From Actinomyces dentalis DSM 19115 (lineage in GTDB: Bacteria > Actinomycetota > Actinomycetes > Actinomycetales > Actinomycetaceae): DNA of 64,000 nt. A program made the position numbers and the translations under genes. The notes beneath the pieces were generated by a model that was not told where the DNA came from, did not search any database, and saw only the letters and a program-made list of their open reading frames with translations. The stretch lies in NCBI RefSeq assembly GCF_000429225.1, contig NZ_AUBL01000007.1:39345-103344 (forward strand), read 5' to 3'. This document shows, piece by piece, positions 25,543-34,764 of the stretch. Positions within the stretch are counted from its first letter, which is position 1. Every line of letters starts with the position of its first letter.

Positions 25543-27078
25543 GTGTCCCCCGACCCCGCCGCTCCCGATCCCGCCGCTCCCGATCCCCGTCCGGCCCCCG
25601 CGCCTGGATCCATCCCGGCCCCCGACCCCGCCTCCCGCATTGAGAACGCGGGTCTGGACGTCATCGCCGAGTCCGAGCGCAAGGGCCGGCCCCGCGACCT
25701 GTTCATGCCCTGGTTCGCCGCCAACATCTCCGTCCTCGGCCTGTCCTGGGGCGCGTGGGTGCTCGGATTCGGCCTGTCCTTCGTCCAAGCGGCGATCGCC
25801 GGCACCATCGGCGTCGTCGTCTCCTTCCTGGCGTGCGGCGTGGTCGCCGTCCTGGGCAAGCGCGGCAGCGCCCCCACCCTGGCCCTGTCGCGCGCCGCCT
25901 TCGGCTACAACGGCAACCGCCTGTCCGCGGCCATCTCCTGGATGCTCACCGTCGGCTGGGAGACCGTCCTGTGCGTGACCGCCACCCTCGCCTCGGCCAC
26001 CGTCCTGCAGACCCTGGGATGGCACAACCGGGCGGGCGCCCAGATCGTCGGCTTCCTGCTCACCGTGGGCCTGGCCGCCTTCGCCGGCATCCTCGGCTTC
26101 GACACCATTATGAGGGTCCAGACCTGGATCACCCTGGCCACCGGCGTCCTCACCGTCGTCTACCTGCTGCTCGTCTCCCCCAGGATCGACCTCCGGGCGC
26201 TGGCCGCCCTCCCCGCCGGGGGCGCGGCCGCCTTCATCGGCGCCCTCGTCATGGTCGCCACCGGCTTCGGCCTGGGCTGGGTCAACGCCGCCGCCGACTA
26301 CTCCCGCTACCTGCCGCGCACCGCCTCGACCCCCGGCGTCATCGGCTGGACGGCCTTCGGCTCCTCCCTGCCCTGCGTCGTCCTCGTCATCGCCGGCACC
26401 ATGCTCGTGGGGTCCGACGCCGCTCTCGGCACCGCCATCGACTCCGACCCCATCGGCGCGCTCGCCACCATCCTGCCCACCTGGTTCCTCATCCCCTTCG
26501 CGCTCGTGGCGATCCTGGGGCTCGCGGGCGGCATCATTCTGGACCTGTACTCCTCGGGCCTGTCCCTGCTGGCCGCGGGCCTGCCCGTCAGGCGGTACGT
26601 CGCCACCGCCGTCGACGCCACGATCATGACGGTCGGCACCATCGCCGTCGTCCTGGGCGCCAAGGACTTCCTCGGCCCCTTCCAGGGGTTCCTGACCACC
26701 CTCGGCGTGGTCATCGCCGCCTGGGCCGGCGTCATGATCGCCGAGGTCCTCCTGCGCCGCCGCGACTACGACGAGGCCGCCCTGTTCACCCCCGACGGCG
26801 TCTACGGCTCGGTCAACTGGGAGGCGATCGCCCTCGTGGCGGCCGGCACGGCGGTCGGCTGGGGGCTCGTGGTCAACACCGCCGCCTCCTGGCTGGGCTG
26901 GCAGGGCTACCTGCTCGGCCCCCTGGGCGGGCGCGACGGCGCCTGGGCGGGCGCGAACCTGGGCGTTCTCGCCGCTCTGCTCATCGGCCTGGTCGGACAC
27001 CTGACGCTCGGGCGCGGCCGCGTGCGGGCCCAGGAGGCCGACGGCGGTGCGGCCGACGGTGACGGGGCGCGCGCATGA
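25543..27078 (+). CDS. NCS1 family purine/cytosine permease
   Basis: 511 residues from the GTG at 25543, preceded by AAAGGAGGG 7 nt upstream. After a Pro/Ala/Asp-rich N-terminus come about twelve TM segments. Motifs shared with CodB/PurP-like NCS1 carriers include FMPWFAANISVLGLSWG near residue 60, ALSRAAFGYNGNRL and VNAAADYSRYLPR. It imports a nucleobase or nucleoside-like substrate by cation symport. The stop overlaps the phosphorylase start by ATGA, which links uptake with nucleoside or base metabolism. Confidence 0.92.
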   Translation: MSPDPAAPDPAAPDPRPAPAPGSIPAPDPASRIENAGLDVIAESERKGRPRDLFMPWFAANISVLGLSWGAWVLGFGLSFVQAAIAGTIGVVVSFLACGVVAVLGKRGSAPTLALSRAAFGYNGNRLSAAISWMLTVGWETVLCVTATLASATVLQTLGWHNRAGAQIVGFLLTVGLAAFAGILGFDTIMRVQTWITLATGVLTVVYLLLVSPRIDLRALAALPAGGAAAFIGALVMVATGFGLGWVNAAADYSRYLPRTASTPGVIGWTAFGSSLPCVVLVIAGTMLVGSDAALGTAIDSDPIGALATILPTWFLIPFALVAILGLAGGIILDLYSSGLSLLAAGLPVRRYVATAVDATIMTVGTIAVVLGAKDFLGPFQGFLTTLGVVIAAWAGVMIAEVLLRRRDYDEAALFTPDGVYGSVNWEAIALVAAGTAVGWGLVVNTAASWLGWQGYLLGPLGGRDGAWAGANLGVLAALLIGLVGHLTLGRGRVRAQEADGGAADGDGARA

Positions 27079-28010
27079 GCGCCGTCGGAGCGCCCGGCGC
27101 GGACCGGCCCGCGAACCCGCCCGCCGCCCCCGCGCGGACCGGCGCCGTCGGCCCCGCCCTGCTGGAGGCGCTGACCGCATCCGGCGGCCGGGACGGGCCC
27201 GGCCCAGCCCTGGAGGCCGCCCACCAGATCGCCCGCCGCACCGGCGCGGCCCGCCACGACCTGCTCGTCGTCCTCGGATCGGGGGCCGAGGGGGCCCTGG
27301 CCGCCTGGGGCGAGTCGGCGGCCGCGCTGCCGCTGTCCGACCTGCCCGGCGTGCCCGCGCCCGCGGCGCCCGGGCACGCCGACCGCCTCGACTCCTTCGA
27401 GCGCGCGGCGGGCGCCGGCGGCTCGGCGCGGGTGCTCGTCGCCCACGGCCGCACCCACCTGTACGAGGGGCGCGGGACGACGCCCGTCGTCGCCCTGGTC
27501 CGGGCCGCCGCGGCCGCCGGGGTGCGCGCCGCCGTCCTGATCAATGCCAACGGCTGCCTGCGCGACTGGCGGATCGGGGAGGTCATGGCCATCACCGACC
27601 ACCTCAACCTCTCCGGCGCCTCGCCCTTCGCCGGCACCGTGTTCGTCGACGTGCGCGGCGTGTGGGACCCGGAGCTCGCGGGGGTGCTGAGCGCGCTCAC
27701 CCGGCGCGCCGGCACCTACGCCATGGTCCGCGGCCCGGAGTACCAGACCATGGCGGAGACCCGCATGCTGGCCTCCCTGGGCGCCGACTGCGTGGGCATG
27801 TCCACCGTCCTGGAGGCCGTCGCCCTGCATCAGCTCGGCGTGCGCGTGGCCGGGATGAGCGTCGTGTCCGACCTGTCCCTGTCCGCCGAGCCCACCGACC
27901 CCGACGAGGTCGTGCGCCTGGCCGCGGCCGCGCACCCCGTGCTCGCCGCCGGGGTCGGGGCCGTGCTGGAGACTGCGCTGAAGGTGCGCGAAGGACCCGA
28001 CGGCGCCTGA
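27075..28010 (+). CDS. Purine nucleoside phosphorylase family protein with altered base-binding residues
   Basis: 311 residues, coupled to the NCS1 permease. The trimeric PNP fold is recognisable from VVLGSGAEG, HGRTHLYEG, LINANGCLRDW, MVRGPEYQTMAETRML and GMSTVLEAVA. Two residues that read the purine in classical 6-oxopurine PNPs differ: the Glu of the FET motif is Gln (EYQT) and the Asn of LITN/LVTN is Asp (VVSD). Phosphate and ribose motifs look kept. The enzyme is therefore probably active but its base preference is uncertain. The N-terminal about 25 residues are low-complexity Ala/Pro. Confidence 0.85.
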   Translation: MSAVGAPGADRPANPPAAPARTGAVGPALLEALTASGGRDGPGPALEAAHQIARRTGAARHDLLVVLGSGAEGALAAWGESAAALPLSDLPGVPAPAAPGHADRLDSFERAAGAGGSARVLVAHGRTHLYEGRGTTPVVALVRAAAAAGVRAAVLINANGCLRDWRIGEVMAITDHLNLSGASPFAGTVFVDVRGVWDPELAGVLSALTRRAGTYAMVRGPEYQTMAETRMLASLGADCVGMSTVLEAVALHQLGVRVAGMSVVSDLSLSAEPTDPDEVVRLAAAAHPVLAAGVGAVLETALKVREGPDGA

Positions 28011-28034
28011 CCGCCACCCCGGTGCGGACGTTGC

Positions 28035-28070
28035 GAGGCGCCCGGCACCCCGCGGGGTGCCGGGCGCCTC
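28035..28070. terminator. Bidirectional terminator hairpin
   Basis: A perfect 36-nt palindrome, GAGGCGCCCGGCACCCCG and its complement, between the convergent phosphorylase and csbD genes; flanking TTGC/GCAA may extend it. Confidence 0.8.
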
Positions 28071-28091
28071 AGCGCAAGGGGCGTCGGGGCC

Positions 28092-28316
28092 TCACTCGTC
28101 CTTCTTGAAGCGGGCGGCCACGCCCTTGACGGCGTCCTTGACGTCGTCGGCCTTCTCGGCGACCTCGTCCTTGACCTCGCCGACCTTCTCGGCGACCTTG
28201 CCCTCGATGTTCTGGAGCCTGCCCTCGGTCTCGGTCTCCTTGTCCCCGGTGACCTTCCCGGCGGTCTCCTTGGCCTTGCCTGCGACCCGGTCGTAGATGG
28301 CGTCCTTGTCGGCCAT
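28092..28316 (-). CDS. CsbD family stress protein
   Basis: 74 residues from ATG 28316 (AAGGAG 6 nt upstream). Highly charged, Lys/Glu/Asp-rich with AGKAKETAGKVTGDKETETEG, the CsbD signature, and amphipathic repeats of K-V/D-x-x-K/V pattern. CsbD-like proteins are small, soluble and general-stress induced; biochemical role unknown. Confidence 0.9.
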   Translation of the reverse strand: MADKDAIYDRVAGKAKETAGKVTGDKETETEGRLQNIEGKVAEKVGEVKDEVAEKADDVKDAVKGVAARFKKDE

Positions 28317-28515
28317 GAGCGGCTCCTTCCGTTGCGTCGATGATGACGGGGGGAAGGCTGCCAAGACATTCTGAACGCTTCCTGGGAGCGGGGCCGCTCG
28401 GAGCGCCCCGGCGGCGGAGCCCGGTCCCGGGCGACGATGGAACTGCGCCCGGTCCCGGCGCCGTCGGGCACGAGCGCCGCGCCCGGCCCCGGCGCCGTCG
28501 GGGCATGATGGGGCG

Positions 28516-28911
28516 GTGAACGCCGACGAGCTGCGGGCCAGAGCCCACGAGATCGCCCGGGCCCTGCCCGGTTCCCAGTTCGACCGGCCCTTCGGCCCCG
28601 ACTGGGACGTCTACAGGGTCCGCGGCAGGATCTTCGCGCTGCTGACCGAGACGACCGGCCCGCAGATGCTCACGCTCAAGGCCGACCCGCAGGACGGCGC
28701 GGCGCTGCGCCACCAGTACGCCGACATCGCCCCCGGCTACCACATGAACAAGCGGCACTGGATCACATTGACGCCGGGGGAGAGCCTCGACGCCGACCTC
28801 GTGCGCGAGCTGGTCGTCGTCTCCTACCTGCTCGTCGTCGAGGGGCTGGCGCGCCGCGCGCGCCCCGTGGACCCGGCCGCCTACGCCCGGGCCGCGGGCC
28901 TGACGGGCTGA
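28516..28911 (+). CDS. MmcQ/YjbR family protein
   Basis: 131 residues from GTG 28516. Contains ALPGSQFDRPFGPDWDVYRVRGRIFAL, with the core divided as expected for the CyaY-like fold, LKADPQDGAALR, and PGYHMNKRHWITL (His-Trp near the end), which are diagnostic of the family. Often called DNA-binding; direct evidence is limited. Located 41 bp upstream of fumC, possibly co-transcribed. Confidence 0.9.
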   Translation: MNADELRARAHEIARALPGSQFDRPFGPDWDVYRVRGRIFALLTETTGPQMLTLKADPQDGAALRHQYADIAPGYHMNKRHWITLTPGESLDADLVRELVVVSYLLVVEGLARRARPVDPAAYARAAGLTG

Positions 28912-28952
28912 ACGGCGCCCTCGGGGCGGCGCCCGCCGTATAGCCTTGGCCC

Positions 28953-30377
<1,425 letters not shown>

Positions 30378-30381
30378 GCGC

Positions 30382-30411
30382 GGTGGGCGCGGGGGCGACT
30401 CCGCGCCCACC
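30382..30411 (+). terminator. Hairpin downstream of fumC
   Basis: GGTGGGCGCGG (30382-30392) pairs with CCGCGCCCACC (30401-30411), 4 bp after the stop. Confidence 0.6.
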
Positions 30412-30491
30412 GGCGCTTCGCGGTCCCAGCGCCCCGGCCGCAGCGCTCACCCCGCCCAGCGGGCGGGCATCCCGCTGCCGGCGCTCCGGTC

Positions 30492-30968
30492 TCAGTGGGA
30501 CGGGCGCAGGGCGACGTCGTCGGAGTAGTCGTCGGCGAGGAGCTCGACGCGGTTGCCCTCCGGGTCGAGGATGGCGGCCTCGTAGTAGCCGTCGCCGGTC
30601 TGGCGGGGCCCGTCGACGAGCCTCACGCCCGCCTCGGCCATGTCCGCCGCGAGCCGGTCGACGTCGTCGCGGCCGGGCAGGGAGAAGGACACGTGCGCCC
30701 AGCCCGGGCCGGTGCGCTCGGCGGGCGCGGCGACGTCGGCGGCCTCGGCGGGAGCGGCGGGCGCGGCGACGTCGGGCCGGCTCATGAGCTCCAGGCGGGT
30801 GCGCCGCTCCTCCCGCGGGCCGTCGGTGAAGTGGAGGATGTAGGTGCGCAGCCCGGTCCGGGGGTTCTCGTACAGGCCGTTGGAGTGCCCGTTGAACCAG
30901 TGGGAGTAGAAGTCGCGGGCGCCGTCGAGATCGGTGACCCAGAGGGCGGCGTGGTCGATGTGCGGCAT
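30492..30968 (-). CDS. VOC (glyoxalase/bleomycin-resistance fold) protein
   Basis: 158 residues from ATG 30968 (AGGAG 7 nt upstream). MPHIDHAALWVTDLDGARDFY begins the first beta-alpha-beta-beta-beta module, and the second contains WAHVSFSLPGRDDVDRLA, YYEAAILDPEGNRVELL; the terminal Glu is the usual metal ligand. Between the modules is an Ala/Pro-rich insert of about 25 residues. Likely a metal-dependent lyase or dioxygenase-like enzyme of unknown substrate. Confidence 0.85.
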   Translation of the reverse strand: MPHIDHAALWVTDLDGARDFYSHWFNGHSNGLYENPRTGLRTYILHFTDGPREERRTRLELMSRPDVAAPAAPAEAADVAAPAERTGPGWAHVSFSLPGRDDVDRLAADMAEAGVRLVDGPRQTGDGYYEAAILDPEGNRVELLADDYSDDVALRPSH

Positions 30969-31191
30969 GGTCGGTCTCCTCGTGCGCTTCGGCCGCGGCG
31001 CTCCGATCGTCCGGTCGGATGTCGCGAGTTGCGCGTTCTCAACGATCAACCCGGGTGGTCCTCGTCGATGCCAACGGTATGGGGTCATTCGATCAACGCC
31101 GCTGATCGTTTGAGTGGGAAACGATCGCCGCATTGCCGGTGTCGGGGGTGCGGAGGCGCACCGCGGCCCGCCGCCAGCGCACCGGGTTCGC

Positions 31192-31319
31192 GAGCACGTC
31201 ACTTAACCGCCGAGCACGTCACTTAACCGCCGAGCACGTCACTTAACCGCCGAGCACGTCACTTAACCCGCGAGCACGTACCTCTAGCAGACGTGCTCGC
31301 GGGTTAAGTGACGATCTCG
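31192..31319. repeat. 20-bp-unit palindromic element, copy C, with tandem array
   Basis: Four tandem 20-bp units gagcacgtcacttaaccgcc (31192-31271, the last ending acccgc), then GAGCACGT, loop ACCTCTAGCAG (31280-31290), and a right arm. The perfect 23-bp inner inverted repeat is 31257-31279 with 31291-31313. It occupies the gap between the VOC gene and the response regulator; 31320-31428 shows nothing further. Confidence 0.85.
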
Positions 31320-31428
31320 TGCACGGGCGGTCCGTGCCGGACGCTGGCGGGTGCGAGCCGTGCGCGAACTCGGCCACGGCCGGCACTGCGGGTCCGTGGC
31401 GGGCGCCGGCGGGTGCGAGACTGGGGGC

Positions 31429-32394
31429 ATGTCGAGGATGTGCACCAGGGGCGGGGGACGCGCGCAGGCCGGGGCGACCGGCGGGGGCGTCGACGTGCTG
31501 CTCGTCGAGGACGAGGCCGAGCTGGCGCGCTCGACGCGCGAGTACCTGGAGGCCTTCGGACTCCGCGCGGAGCACCGCGCCACCGCCGAGGCCGCCCTCG
31601 CCGACCTGCCCGCGCTGGCGCCCGCCGTGGTCCTGCTCGACGTCGCCCTGCCCGGCATGAGCGGCTTCGCCCTGTGCGCCCGTCTGCGCGAGGCGGCGCC
31701 GGGGGCGGGCGTCATCTTCGTCTCGGCGCGCACGAGCGAGGCCGACCAGGTGCTCGGCCTGGACCTGGGGGCCGACGACTACCTGACCAAGCCCTACTCC
31801 CTGCAGGTGCTCCTGGCCAAGGTCCGCCGGGCCCTGGCGCGCGCGCAGGGGGCGGCGCCCTCCGCCCCGGGTGGGCCGGGCGGCGCACCGGGAGAACCGG
31901 GAGGCCAGGGCGGCGCACCGGGAGGTCAGCGGGCGCCGGGCCGCGCCGGGTCGTCCGCGCGGGTGCCCGACGTCGACGACGGGCGCCTGCGCATCGACCT
32001 GGACGCCGGGCGCACGTGGGTGGACGGCCGGGAGGTGCACCTGACCGCCATCGAGCACCGGATCCTCGCCCACCTGGTGCGCAACCGCGGGCGCGTGTGC
32101 TCCAAGCGGGACATCATCGACGCCGTCTGGGGCGAGCCCTACACCTCGGAGGGGACCCTGACGGTCCACATGCGCCGCCTGCGCAGGCGCATCGAGGCCG
32201 ATCCGGACGCGCCGGTCCACCTGCGCACCGTGTGGGGCCGCGGCTACTTCTTCGCCGAGGCGGACGAGGCCGGGGCGGTGGCGGGAGCGGACGGGCCCGG
32301 GCCGGACGGGTCCGCGTCGAGCGGGCCCGGGACGGCGGACCGTTCGGACGGCGAGGGCCGGGCGGACGCGGACGGGCCCGGGGGCGCTCCGTGA
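31429..32394 (+). CDS. OmpR/PhoB-family response regulator with Gly-Pro-rich linker
   Basis: 321 residues from ATG 31429 (a second ATG at 31438 is possible). Receiver domain with EDE (27-29), phospho-acceptor Asp about 71 (LLDVALPG), VSART and the Lys of LTKPYS. The DNA-binding domain has IEHRILAHLVRN, GEPYTSEGTLTVHMRRLRR and TVWGRGYFF. Between them lies a collagen-like linker of about 35 residues (GGPGGAPGEPGGQGGAPGGQ). The C-terminal about 45 residues are Gly/Asp/Ser-rich. The stop overlaps the kinase start (GTGA). Confidence 0.93.
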   Translation: MSRMCTRGGGRAQAGATGGGVDVLLVEDEAELARSTREYLEAFGLRAEHRATAEAALADLPALAPAVVLLDVALPGMSGFALCARLREAAPGAGVIFVSARTSEADQVLGLDLGADDYLTKPYSLQVLLAKVRRALARAQGAAPSAPGGPGGAPGEPGGQGGAPGGQRAPGRAGSSARVPDVDDGRLRIDLDAGRTWVDGREVHLTAIEHRILAHLVRNRGRVCSKRDIIDAVWGEPYTSEGTLTVHMRRLRRRIEADPDAPVHLRTVWGRGYFFAEADEAGAVAGADGPGPDGSASSGPGTADRSDGEGRADADGPGGAP

Positions 32395-33800
32395 GCCGCC
32401 ACGGCGTGCGCCGCCTCGTCATCGTCCTCGTCTCAGTCGGCCTGCTCGCCCTGGCGGCCGTGTGGACGACGGCGCTGGCCCCACTGCCCCGCCCCGACGC
32501 CGCCGCGCTCAACCTGGCCGTCCACACGGCCCGGGACCACTGGGAGTCCCTGAGCGCGGAGGACTTCGCCGACGTCGGCGCCGCGGTCACCGTCATCGGC
32601 CGGGACGGGGCCGTGCGCCTGCGCGCCGCCCCCGGCGGGGTCGCGCCGTCGGCGGTGCAGGCGCAAGACGTGGCGGACGGGGATGCGCCCGGCGGCGCGA
32701 TGGACGGGGACGGGAGCACGGCGGGCGGCGGCGCGACGGACGGGAGCACGTCGGACGCCGGCACGAATGCCGCCGTCGAACTGCTTGCGCGCAGCGCCGC
32801 CGAGCGTTCCCTGGCCGCCCCCGTCGTGGTCGACGGCGCCCTCGTGGGCGTGGTCGTCGTCGACGACCGTGCGAACGCCGCCCTGCGGGCCGGGCGCACT
32901 CGCCTGGCCGTCGTCGCCTCCGCCGCGCTCGTCGCCGTGCTCGCCCCGGCCCTGGTTGCCGCGGCCCTCCTCCACCGGCGCGTCGTCGCGCCCTTCCGGC
33001 GCCTGGAGGCCTTCGCGCACCGCGTCGCCCGGGGCGATCTCGACCGGGCCCTGCCCATGGACCGGGGCAACGTGTTCGGCGCCTGGTCGGAGTCCTTCGA
33101 CCTCATGCGCACCGAGCTGCGCGCCGCCCGCGCCCGCGAGCAGGAGGCGCGGGCGTCCAAGGAGCGCCTGGTCGCCGACATCGGCCACGACATCCGCACC
33201 CCGCTGGCCACGATCACGGCGACGGCCGAGCTCATCCGCGCCACCACCGCCGACGCCGGTCAGGACGAGCGCCTGGCCCTGGTGGTCCGTCAGGCGCACC
33301 GCATCGACTCCCTGGTCACCGACCTGGTGCGCACCCACGGGGCTGACGACCCGGCCCTCGCGCTCGCGCCCGTGGAGCTGCCCGCCGAGCGCCTGGCCCC
33401 GATCCTCACCGAGTGCGACCACCTGCGCCTCGTGGACCTGGCCCCGCTGCCGCAGGCCCTGGTGCGCATCGACCCGGGGCGCCTGGCGCAGGTGGTCGGC
33501 AATGTCGTGACCAACTCCTACAAGTACGCCGGCACCCGCATCGACGCGACCGCCCGCGTCCTGCCCGACGAGCCCTTCCTCGAGCTGCGCCTGGCCGACC
33601 ACGGCCCGGGCGCGCCGGAGGCCGAGCTGGCCCTGCTGACCCGCCGCGGCCATCGGGGCCCCAACGCCGAGGGCACGCCCGGCCAGGGGCTGGGCCTGCA
33701 CACGGCGGCCGACCTCATGGAGCGCATGGGCGGGGGCCTGGACCTGTCGCTGGGGGACGACGGCGGCCTCGTCGTCGGCCTCATGCTGCCCCTGGCCTGA
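32391..33800 (+). CDS. Sensor histidine kinase, OmpR-partner type
   Basis: 469 residues from GTG 32391. TM1 (about 8-30), an extracytoplasmic domain of about 150 residues with a Gly/Asp/Ala-rich insertion, TM2 (about 180-203), HAMP (RRVVAPFRRLEAFAHRVA), HisKA with ADIGHDIRTPLA (His about 266), N-box VVGNVVTNSYKYAG and G-boxes DHGPGAP and GQGLGLHTA. The partner regulator is upstream; the ABC exporter genes 200 bp downstream are the probable regulon. Confidence 0.93.
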   Translation: MSRHGVRRLVIVLVSVGLLALAAVWTTALAPLPRPDAAALNLAVHTARDHWESLSAEDFADVGAAVTVIGRDGAVRLRAAPGGVAPSAVQAQDVADGDAPGGAMDGDGSTAGGGATDGSTSDAGTNAAVELLARSAAERSLAAPVVVDGALVGVVVVDDRANAALRAGRTRLAVVASAALVAVLAPALVAAALLHRRVVAPFRRLEAFAHRVARGDLDRALPMDRGNVFGAWSESFDLMRTELRAARAREQEARASKERLVADIGHDIRTPLATITATAELIRATTADAGQDERLALVVRQAHRIDSLVTDLVRTHGADDPALALAPVELPAERLAPILTECDHLRLVDLAPLPQALVRIDPGRLAQVVGNVVTNSYKYAGTRIDATARVLPDEPFLELRLADHGPGAPEAELALLTRRGHRGPNAEGTPGQGLGLHTAADLMERMGGGLDLSLGDDGGLVVGLMLPLA

Positions 33801-33909
33801 GGTCGCGGCCGGGCCCTTCCGGATCGTCGGCGGCGGACAGCGCCGGCGGGCCGGCGCCCCCGCCGCAAGGGCCTCCGCGCACCGGCGGGCCGCCACCGGA
33901 GCGCCGGAT

Positions 33910-33940
33910 CGTCGGGGAGTCGTCGGGGAATCGTCGTAAT
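33910..33940. promoter_or_regulatory. Direct repeats with 11-bp period (regulator-binding candidate)
   Basis: CGTCGGGGA at 33910-33918 and 33921-33929 and a weaker CGTCGTAAT at 33932-33940, spaced 11 bp. OmpR/PhoB regulators bind such tandem direct repeats. They lie 60-90 bp before the exporter ATPase and directly after the two-component genes. Confidence 0.5.
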
Positions 33941-33999
33941 TCGGTCGTCCGTTCGTCATCGCCGCGCCCGTAGCGTGGAAGCGGCCGAAAGGAGACCCC

Positions 34000-34764
34000 A
34001 TGCCCGCCGACGTCGTCATCCGCACCGAGAGGCTCTCGAGGACCTTCTCCCACGGGGGCAGCCAGCAGCACGTGCTGCGCAACCTGGATCTGGAGGTCGA
34101 GCGCGGCTCCTTCACCGTCATCATGGGGCCCTCCGGGGCGGGCAAGTCGACGCTGCTCTACGCCCTGTCCGGCCTGGACCGGCCCAGCCTGGGGCGGGTG
34201 GAGGTCGACGGCGTCGACATCTCCGGCCTGGACGAGGACGCCCTGGCCAGGTTCCGGCGCGACCACTGCGGATTCGTCTTCCAGCAGGTGCACCTGCTGG
34301 ACCAGCTCAGCGTCATCGACAACCTCATGGCGATCGGCCTGCTGGTCGAGCGCGGGCGCGCCCGGGCGCGCGAGCGGTGCGACCGCCTCCTGGACCTGGT
34401 CGGCCTGCCCGAGGCGGATCGGGGCAAGTACCCCGCGATGCTGTCGGGCGGGGAGGCCCAGCGCGTGGGCATCGCCCGGGCCCTGGTGGGCCGCCCGGCC
34501 GCCGTCTTCGCCGACGAGCCCACCGGCCAGCTCAACTCCCACTACTCGGGGATGATCCTGGACCTGCTCGGGCGGGTCCACGCCGAGGGGCAGACCATCG
34601 TCATGGTCACCCACGACCTGCGCTCGGCGCTGCGGGGCTCGCGGATCCTCTACCTGCGCGACGGGAAGATCCGCGGCGAGCTGGACCTGGGGGAGCGGCG
34701 TGGCCCGGACGACGCGGCGCGCACCGCCGCCCTGACCGCCTTCCTCGCCGAGATGGGGTGGTGA
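34000..34764 (+). CDS. ABC exporter ATP-binding protein (LolD/MacB type)
   Basis: 254 residues from ATG 34000 (AAAGGAG 5 nt upstream). Walker A GPSGAGKST (about 46), Q-loop FVFQQVHLLDQLSV, signature LSGGEAQRVGIARAL, Walker B AVFADEPTGQLNS and MVTHDLRSAL. The DEPTG and QLNS pattern is that of mechanotransmission-type exporters working with FtsX-like permeases, such as the one encoded next with GTGA overlap. Confidence 0.94.
   Translation: MPADVVIRTERLSRTFSHGGSQQHVLRNLDLEVERGSFTVIMGPSGAGKSTLLYALSGLDRPSLGRVEVDGVDISGLDEDALARFRRDHCGFVFQQVHLLDQLSVIDNLMAIGLLVERGRARARERCDRLLDLVGLPEADRGKYPAMLSGGEAQRVGIARALVGRPAAVFADEPTGQLNSHYSGMILDLLGRVHAEGQTIVMVTHDLRSALRGSRILYLRDGKIRGELDLGERRGPDDAARTAALTAFLAEMGW

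Noticed and set aside
31192..31319. CRISPR array
   Set aside because: The repeats are directly abutting 20-bp units with no unique spacers, and no cas genes are present.
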